NCBI GenBank assembly: GCA_945965395.1
Contig: CAMFND010000150.1
Coordinates: 16,083-80,082, forward strand
Direction of reading: 5' to 3'
Source of the DNA: an uncultured Bacteroides sp.
GTDB lineage: Bacteria > Bacteroidota > Bacteroidia > Bacteroidales > Bacteroidaceae
Length of the DNA: 64,000 nt
Below, piece by piece: positions 59,744 through 64,000 of this stretch (position 1 is its first letter; the number at the start of each line of letters is the position of its first letter). Position numbers and translations under genes: made by a program. Under the pieces are notes generated by a model. It ran no database searches. It saw only the letters and a list, made by a program, of their open reading frames with translations, and was not told where the DNA came from.

Positions 59744-60682
59744 TCACCGCAATGCCTCTTCCACTGCCCGCAGATACCCGTCCAGGCGATTGCTCTTCAA
59801 GATAGCCTTCCGCTGTTTCTTGTCCAGCTCCGGCAACAGGTACTCCCAGCAGGTCTTCAGCTTGGCCAGCAGCTGGGCCTCTCCGCCCTCTATCACCCGA
59901 TGATAATACAGATACATCTGCCGGTGCATCTGCGCTACCCGTGCCTTCAATTCGTTCTCGGACAATTCTCCCTCACGGAAAGCCAGTGCCAGCGCCGGAT
60001 TCGCCAGCAGCCCGCGGCCCAGCATCACCCCTTTCAGCCGGGGAAACGCTTCCAGTACCTCCCGAATGTCGGCCACCGTCAGCAAATCACCGTTGTACAC
60101 TAACGGCCGCTCGCACGCCTCATAGAACGCTCGGAACGCCTCCCGGTCCACCGTCCCCTTGTACTGCTGCTTCCCGATGCGCGGATGAAGCGTCACCTGC
60201 GTCACACACGAACGGTTGAGTAACGGCACGAGCGTCTTCCACTCCTCCGCATCCTGGCCGCCTAACCTCATCTTCACCGAAAAGCGAACCTCCGGAAACA
60301 TCTTCATCGTCGCCAACAGCGCCTCCACCTTCTCCGGAGAAGACAAGATACCCGCTCCCTTCCCACGACGTACAATCAGCGGAAACGGGCAGCCCATGTT
60401 CACATCTATCTCCCGATAGCCCTGCGAAGCCAAAAAGTCCGTCAGCACCTTCAGCTCCTCCGGCTCCGAGGCAATCACTTGCGGAACCAGCCGGGGCACC
60501 GTGTTCTCTTCAGGCGACACGTCGCGCCTGTCCTTGTTACGAATCTCCCCCTTCTCCAACCGGACAAAAGGAGTATAATACGCGTCCACACCTCCCAGGC
60601 ACTGTGCATGTGCATTGCGCCACGCCACTTCCGTAAAGCCCTGCAAAGGGGCTGCATAAATTACTGGTACATTCTCTTTCAT
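59744..60682 (-). CDS. dus: tRNA-dihydrouridine synthase
   Basis: 312 aa from ATG 60682; the track start at 60754 would run through the promoter region. Reduces uridine to dihydrouridine in tRNA D-loops with FMN. IYAAPLQGFTEVAWRN at the N-terminus, catalytic Cys in DVNMGCPFPL near residue 100, the FMN-phosphate loop in VMLGRGLLANPAL, and a C-terminal helical tRNA-binding domain. Which U position it modifies cannot be told. Divergent from the thioesterase gene. Confidence 0.93.
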   Translation of the reverse strand: MKENVPVIYAAPLQGFTEVAWRNAHAQCLGGVDAYYTPFVRLEKGEIRNKDRRDVSPEENTVPRLVPQVIASEPEELKVLTDFLASQGYREIDVNMGCPFPLIVRRGKGAGILSSPEKVEALLATMKMFPEVRFSVKMRLGGQDAEEWKTLVPLLNRSCVTQVTLHPRIGKQQYKGTVDREAFRAFYEACERPLVYNGDLLTVADIREVLEAFPRLKGVMLGRGLLANPALALAFREGELSENELKARVAQMHRQMYLYYHRVIEGGEAQLLAKLKTCWEYLLPELDKKQRKAILKSNRLDGYLRAVEEALR

Positions 60683-60688
60683 ATCCCG

Positions 60689-60696
60689 CAAATATA
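60689..60696 (-). promoter_or_regulatory. dus promoter, -7 box
   Basis: Minus-strand TATATTTG, exact consensus, only 6 bp from the ATG, implying a near-leaderless transcript. Confidence 0.5.
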
Positions 60697-60708
60697 GGAA
60701 TAATTCGC

Positions 60709-60716
60709 TATCTTTG
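60709..60716 (+). promoter_or_regulatory. thioesterase-dprA promoter, -7 box
   Basis: TATCTTTG, exact consensus, 24 bp before the ATG. Confidence 0.6.
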
Positions 60717-60740
60717 TGAAAATACATAAACTTCACTCTC

Positions 60741-61145
60741 ATGGAGAAATACATCTTTGAACTGAAAATGAAGGTCCGCGACTATGAATGCGACCTGCAG
60801 GGAATCGTCAACAATGCCAATTACCAGCACTATATCGAGCACACCCGCCACGAGTTTCTCTCCTCCGTCGGCGTCAGCTTCGCCCAGCTTCATCAGCAGG
60901 GCATCGACCCCGTGGTAGCCCGCCTGAACATGGCTTTCAAAACCCCGCTGACCAGCGGCGACGAGTTCATCTCCCGTCTGGCACTCCGCAAGGAAGGCAT
61001 CAAATACGTCTTTGTGCAGGACATCTACCGCCTGCCCGACCTGAAACCCGTCATCAAATCAACCGTAGAAACCGTGTGCGTCATCCACGGACGACTGGGA
61101 GACAGTCCTCTCTTCAATGAAATCTTTGCGCCTTACCTGAAATGA
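60741..61145 (+). CDS. hotdog-fold acyl-CoA thioesterase (YbgC/4HBT-like)
   Basis: 134 aa. The hotdog signature VRDYECDLQGIVNNANYQHYIEH carries the catalytic Asp-type motif near residues 13-30. Hydrolyses acyl-CoA or acyl-ACP thioesters; the natural substrate is unknown. Its stop overlaps the dprA ATG by 4 bp. Confidence 0.9.
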   Translation: MEKYIFELKMKVRDYECDLQGIVNNANYQHYIEHTRHEFLSSVGVSFAQLHQQGIDPVVARLNMAFKTPLTSGDEFISRLALRKEGIKYVFVQDIYRLPDLKPVIKSTVETVCVIHGRLGDSPLFNEIFAPYLK

Positions 61146-62254
61146 ACGAAAAAGAACTCCTCTGCCGTTTGGCCCTGCCCCTTCTGCCCGGCATCGGTCT
61201 GGTAAGTGCCCGCCACCTCATTCAGGCTGCCGGAAGTGCCACCATGCTTTTCGAGCATACCCGCGAACTGCCGGCCCTCATCCCCGGCCTGTCGCCCAAG
61301 ATAGCCACCGCCTTCCAGCACACCGAAGTGTTCCGCGTGTGCGAGGCCGAACTGTCGTTTGCGCAGAAACACCAGATTCAATGTCTGACCGAAGACGACG
61401 AAGCTTATCCTTCCCGCCTCCGCGAATGTCCCGATGCCCCGCTCGTGCTGTTCTACAAAGGCTCGGCCAACCTGAACTGCCGCCACATCCTGAGCATCGT
61501 GGGTACGCGCAACGCCACCGACTACGGCAAATCGCTCTGCCAGCGGTTCATGCAGGAACTCAGTACCCTGCTGCCCGACACGCTGATTGTGAGCGGACTG
61601 GCCTACGGCATTGACATCCACGCCCACCGGGAAGCTCTCTCCCGCGGCTTCGACACCGTAGCCGTACTGGCTCACGGACTGGACCGCATCTATCCCGCCG
61701 TACACCGCCGCACGGCTACCGAGATGCTGACACAGGGCGGACTGCTCACCGAGTTCATGAGCGGCACCAATCCCGACCGACAGAACTTCGTGAAGCGCAA
61801 CCGCATCGTGGCCGGCCTCAGCGATGCCACCCTCGTGGTGGAATCCGGTCCCAAGGGAGGTTCTTTGATTACGGCGGAAATTGCCGAGAGCTACCAGCGC
61901 GACTGTTTCGCCTTTCCGGGCCGTGTGGGCGATACCTACTCCACGGGCTGCAACGTGCTGATACAAAAAAACCGCGCTGCCTTGATACAGAGCGCGGAAG
62001 ACGTAGTAAAAGCCATGAACTGGGACCATGCCCCTGTTGTTCCCCAAGTCGTCCAGCGACAACTTTTCCCGGAGCTGAGTCCCGAAGAAGAACAAGTCAT
62101 CACCCATTTACAGAAACATCCCGACGGGATACAAATCAATACGTTGGTAGTAGAAAGCAACATCGCCATCAACCGCATGACCAGCCTGCTGTTCAATTTA
62201 GAGATGAAAGGCGTAGTCCGTGCACTGGCAGGAGGAGTTTACAAAATGGCATAA
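61142..62254 (+). CDS. dprA: DNA-processing protein DprA
   Basis: 370 aa. Loads RecA on incoming single-stranded DNA during transformation or conjugation. N-terminal helix-hairpin-helix region (LPGIGLVSARHLIQAAG), the Rossmann-like core with SIVGTRNATDYG near 120, SGLAYGIDIHAH near 150, the KRNRIVAGLS block near 218 and GGSLITAEIA near 240, and a C-terminal winged-helix (KHPDGIQINTLVVESNIAIN). Coupled to the thioesterase gene. Confidence 0.96.
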   Translation: MNEKELLCRLALPLLPGIGLVSARHLIQAAGSATMLFEHTRELPALIPGLSPKIATAFQHTEVFRVCEAELSFAQKHQIQCLTEDDEAYPSRLRECPDAPLVLFYKGSANLNCRHILSIVGTRNATDYGKSLCQRFMQELSTLLPDTLIVSGLAYGIDIHAHREALSRGFDTVAVLAHGLDRIYPAVHRRTATEMLTQGGLLTEFMSGTNPDRQNFVKRNRIVAGLSDATLVVESGPKGGSLITAEIAESYQRDCFAFPGRVGDTYSTGCNVLIQKNRAALIQSAEDVVKAMNWDHAPVVPQVVQRQLFPELSPEEEQVITHLQKHPDGIQINTLVVESNIAINRMTSLLFNLEMKGVVRALAGGVYKMA

Positions 62255-62259
62255 AAAAT

Positions 62260-62347
62260 GGGAGAACGCTTTCTCCCAACCTTGTTAACCTTAAATCTAA
62301 TACTATGAAAAAAATCACGTGACAAATGTAAGAATAACACTTATTCT
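62260..62347 (+). other. conserved-looking hairpin, micro-ORF and palindrome after dprA
   Basis: GGGAGAA-CGCT-TTCTCCC (62260-62277) is followed by a GTTAAC site, a five-codon ORF starting ATGAAAAAA and ending TGA (62305-62322) and the palindrome AGAATAAcacTTATTCT (62331-62347). No T run follows the first hairpin on the plus strand. Could be an sRNA, an attenuator-like leader or mRNA 3' structure. Confidence 0.4.
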
Positions 62348-62405
62348 GTGCAAATATTCAACCCTTGATTTTCAGCTTTTTAAAAGTTTTTAAAAGACAA
62401 AAAGA

Positions 62406-62440
62406 ATTCGCCCCGAAACAGCGTGTGCTTCGGGGCGAAT
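62406..62440 (-). terminator. terminator of the sdhAB/frdAB operon
   Basis: ATTCGCCCCGAA (62406-62417) is perfectly complementary to 62429-62440, and the minus strand continues TCTTTTTGTCTTTT. Confidence 0.92.
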
Positions 62441-62462
62441 CGTTATCTGTCTGTAAAGAGAA

Positions 62463-63218
62463 TTAGTCTTTCAGTTTTGCTTTGATGAAGTCGCGGTTCA
62501 AACGAGCGATGTTGCTGATTGAAACGCATTTCGGACATTCTGCTTCACAAGCACGAGTGTTGGTACAGTTACCGAATCCCAGTTCGTCCATCTTGGCAAT
62601 CATAGCCTTTGCACGACGCAATGCTTCCGGTTTTCCCTGAGGCAACAGGTTCAACTGGCTTACCTTAGCAGAAACGAACAGCATGGCTGAACCGTTCTTA
62701 CAAGCAGCTACACAAGCACCACAACCGATACAAGAAGCGGCATCCATTGCTTCGTCAGCTACCGGTTTCGGAATCAGGATAGCGTTGGCATCCTGAGGAG
62801 CACCTGTACGTACGCTGATGAAACCACCTGCCTGCATAATCTTATCATAAGCAGTACGGTCTACCATCAAGTCCTTGATAACCGGGAAACCAGCTGAACG
62901 CCACGGTTCTACAGTGATTACATCACCGTCTTTGAAACGACGCATGTAGATCTGGCAGGTAGTAGCACCTGTAGCAGGTCCGTGCGGATGTCCGTTGATG
63001 TACAAAGAACACATACCGCAGATACCTTCACGACAGTCGTGGTCGAACACTACCGGTTCTTTTCCGTCTTCAATCAACTGTTCGTTCAAGATATCCAGCA
63101 TTTCCAGGAAGGAAGTATCGCCTGGAATGTCCTTCATCTGGAATGTATCGAAATGACCTTTTTCCTTAGGTCCGTTCTGACGCCAAACTTTCAGCGTAAA
63201 TGATATATTTTTATCCAT
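62463..63218 (-). CDS. frdB: succinate dehydrogenase/fumarate reductase iron-sulfur subunit
   Basis: 251 aa. Carries electrons between the flavoprotein and the membrane anchor. The [2Fe-2S] ligands are in [10 protein letters not shown] and the later ATTC; the cluster-binding ferredoxin part has [11 protein letters not shown], and the other set is [14 protein letters not shown]. In Bacteroides this complex works mainly as fumarate reductase in succinate formation. 35 bp after the flavoprotein gene. Confidence 0.95.
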   Translation of the reverse strand: MDKNISFTLKVWRQNGPKEKGHFDTFQMKDIPGDTSFLEMLDILNEQLIEDGKEPVVFDHDCREGICGMCSLYINGHPHGPATGATTCQIYMRRFKDGDVITVEPWRSAGFPVIKDLMVDRTAYDKIMQAGGFISVRTGAPQDANAILIPKPVADEAMDAASCIGCGACVAACKNGSAMLFVSAKVSQLNLLPQGKPEALRRAKAMIAKMDELGFGNCTNTRACEAECPKCVSISNIARLNRDFIKAKLKD

Positions 63219-63253
63219 TTTACTTAGATTCTTTAATTGTTTAACTTCACTGA

Positions 63254-63997
63254 TTAGCTCTTGTAGTTACGAGTCTGTACCTTGATAGCTTCGTAAACCA
63301 GCGGTTCTTTGTACAATACCGGAGCCTTGTCGTCGCTTCCCTGGTATTCCCAGCAAGCTACATAGAAGAAGTTTTCGTCATCACGTTTTGCTTCACCTTC
63401 TTCTGTCTGGTATTCTTCACGGAAGTGACCACCGCAAGATTCGTTACGGTTCAATGCATCGTAAGCAATCAGCTCGCCCATTGTGATGAAGTCGTTCAGA
63501 CGGAAAGCCTTATCCAGCTCTACGTTCAAACCTTCCTTAGAACCCGGGATGAACAGTTCTGTTTCGAATTCCTTACGGATGTCTTTCAGCTTAGCCAGAC
63601 CGGTCTTCAAACCTTCAGCTGTACGGCCCATACCTACGTATTCCCACATTACGCGACCCAGTTCCTTGTGGATAGAGTCTACAGACTTCTTACCCTTGAT
63701 GTTCATCAGGTGGTCAATCTTGTCCTGAACAGCCTTTTCTGCTTCTGCAAATTCAGGCAGGTCAGTAGAGAAACGAGGAACAGTAATCTGGTCGGCCAGG
63801 TAGTTCTGGATAGTGTAAGGCAATACGAAGTATCCGTCGGCCAGACCCTGCATCAATGCAGAAGCACCCAGACGGTTAGCTCCGTGGTCAGAGAAGTTAC
63901 ATTCACCGATAGCGAACAGACCCTTGATAGAAGTCTGGAGTTCGTAGTCTACCCAGATACCACCCATTGTGTAGTGGATAGCCGGATAAATCATCAT
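63254..63997 (-). CDS. frdA: succinate dehydrogenase/fumarate reductase flavoprotein subunit (3' part)
   Basis: Only the C-terminal 247 residues are in the window; the reading frame is open to the window edge. [11 protein letters not shown] and the FAD-binding [20 protein letters not shown] are visible, followed by the helical domain and [18 protein letters not shown], with the active-site arginine in the HFR motif. First of the two co-transcribed subunit genes. The membrane anchor gene should lie upstream, outside the window. Confidence 0.93.
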   Translation of the reverse strand: MMIYPAIHYTMGGIWVDYELQTSIKGLFAIGECNFSDHGANRLGASALMQGLADGYFVLPYTIQNYLADQITVPRFSTDLPEFAEAEKAVQDKIDHLMNIKGKKSVDSIHKELGRVMWEYVGMGRTAEGLKTGLAKLKDIRKEFETELFIPGSKEGLNVELDKAFRLNDFITMGELIAYDALNRNESCGGHFREEYQTEEGEAKRDDENFFYVACWEYQGSDDKAPVLYKEPLVYEAIKVQTRNYKS

Positions 63998-64000
63998 CGG

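Noticed and set aside
61133-62107. 324-aa minus-strand ORF opposite dprA
   Set aside because: A long shadow in GC-rich coding DNA; dprA has all family motifs on the other strand.

Overview
The window is chromosomal DNA from a gut Bacteroidales bacterium, most likely Bacteroides or Phocaeicola. The evidence is a SusC/SusD polysaccharide-utilisation locus with a hybrid two-component regulator, an ECF-sigma/FecR/TonB-receptor module, fused SecDF, a serine-type sulfatase, -7 promoter boxes of the form TAnnTTTG, and few Shine-Dalgarno sequences. I see no rRNA, tRNA, prophage, insertion sequence or CRISPR array.

Layout. (1) 1-1.2 kb: mnmA, ending in a two-way terminator shared with (2) 1.3-8.4 kb, a minus-strand operon GH20 hexosaminidase > GH2 galactosidase > sulfatase that together could strip sulfated Gal-GlcNAc glycans of host type. 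(3) 9-11.6 kb: an OmpA-like barrel protein and a lipoprotein, preceded by a ~200-bp imperfect palindrome. (4) 12-22 kb: metG, then a plus-strand surface-glycan cluster with a flippase, five glycosyltransferases and a LicD protein. (5) 22-24.5 kb: a YfhO-type membrane protein divergent from mtnN-luxS (SAH recycling, AI-2). (6) 25.9-40.3 kb: a compact PUL, in transcription order NHL/TIG lipoprotein, SusC, SusD, DUF1735 lipoprotein, GH2, with a divergent 1365-aa hybrid two-component sensor. (7) 40.5-43.5 kb: secDF. (8) 43.7-52.3 kb: an eight-gene minus-strand run dapB, signal peptidase I, a degenerate signal-peptidase paralogue, WbqC, two rhomboids, an EEP-family membrane protein and an M3 peptidase. 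(9) 52.4-53.6 kb: a DUF2851 gene. (10) 53.8-59.6 kb: ECF sigma, FecR, TonB receptor, DUF4249 lipoprotein and a small barrel-like protein. (11) 59.7-62.3 kb: dus divergent from a thioesterase gene and dprA. (12) 62.5-64 kb: the succinate dehydrogenase/fumarate reductase iron-sulfur subunit and the 3' part of the flavoprotein subunit.

The most unusual signals lie between genes or in paralogues. Four intergenic arrays (8.9, 25.9, 40.4 and 53.7 kb) have different sequences but all have exactly the same 22-bp period and a palindromic unit, and three of the four lie between convergent genes. The second signal peptidase in the dapB operon has lost both the catalytic serine and the catalytic lysine. 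A long imperfect palindrome lies upstream of the OmpA-like gene. The intergenic region of the PUL holds 12-bp direct repeats spaced 22 bp apart that fit an AraC-type operator of the hybrid regulator.
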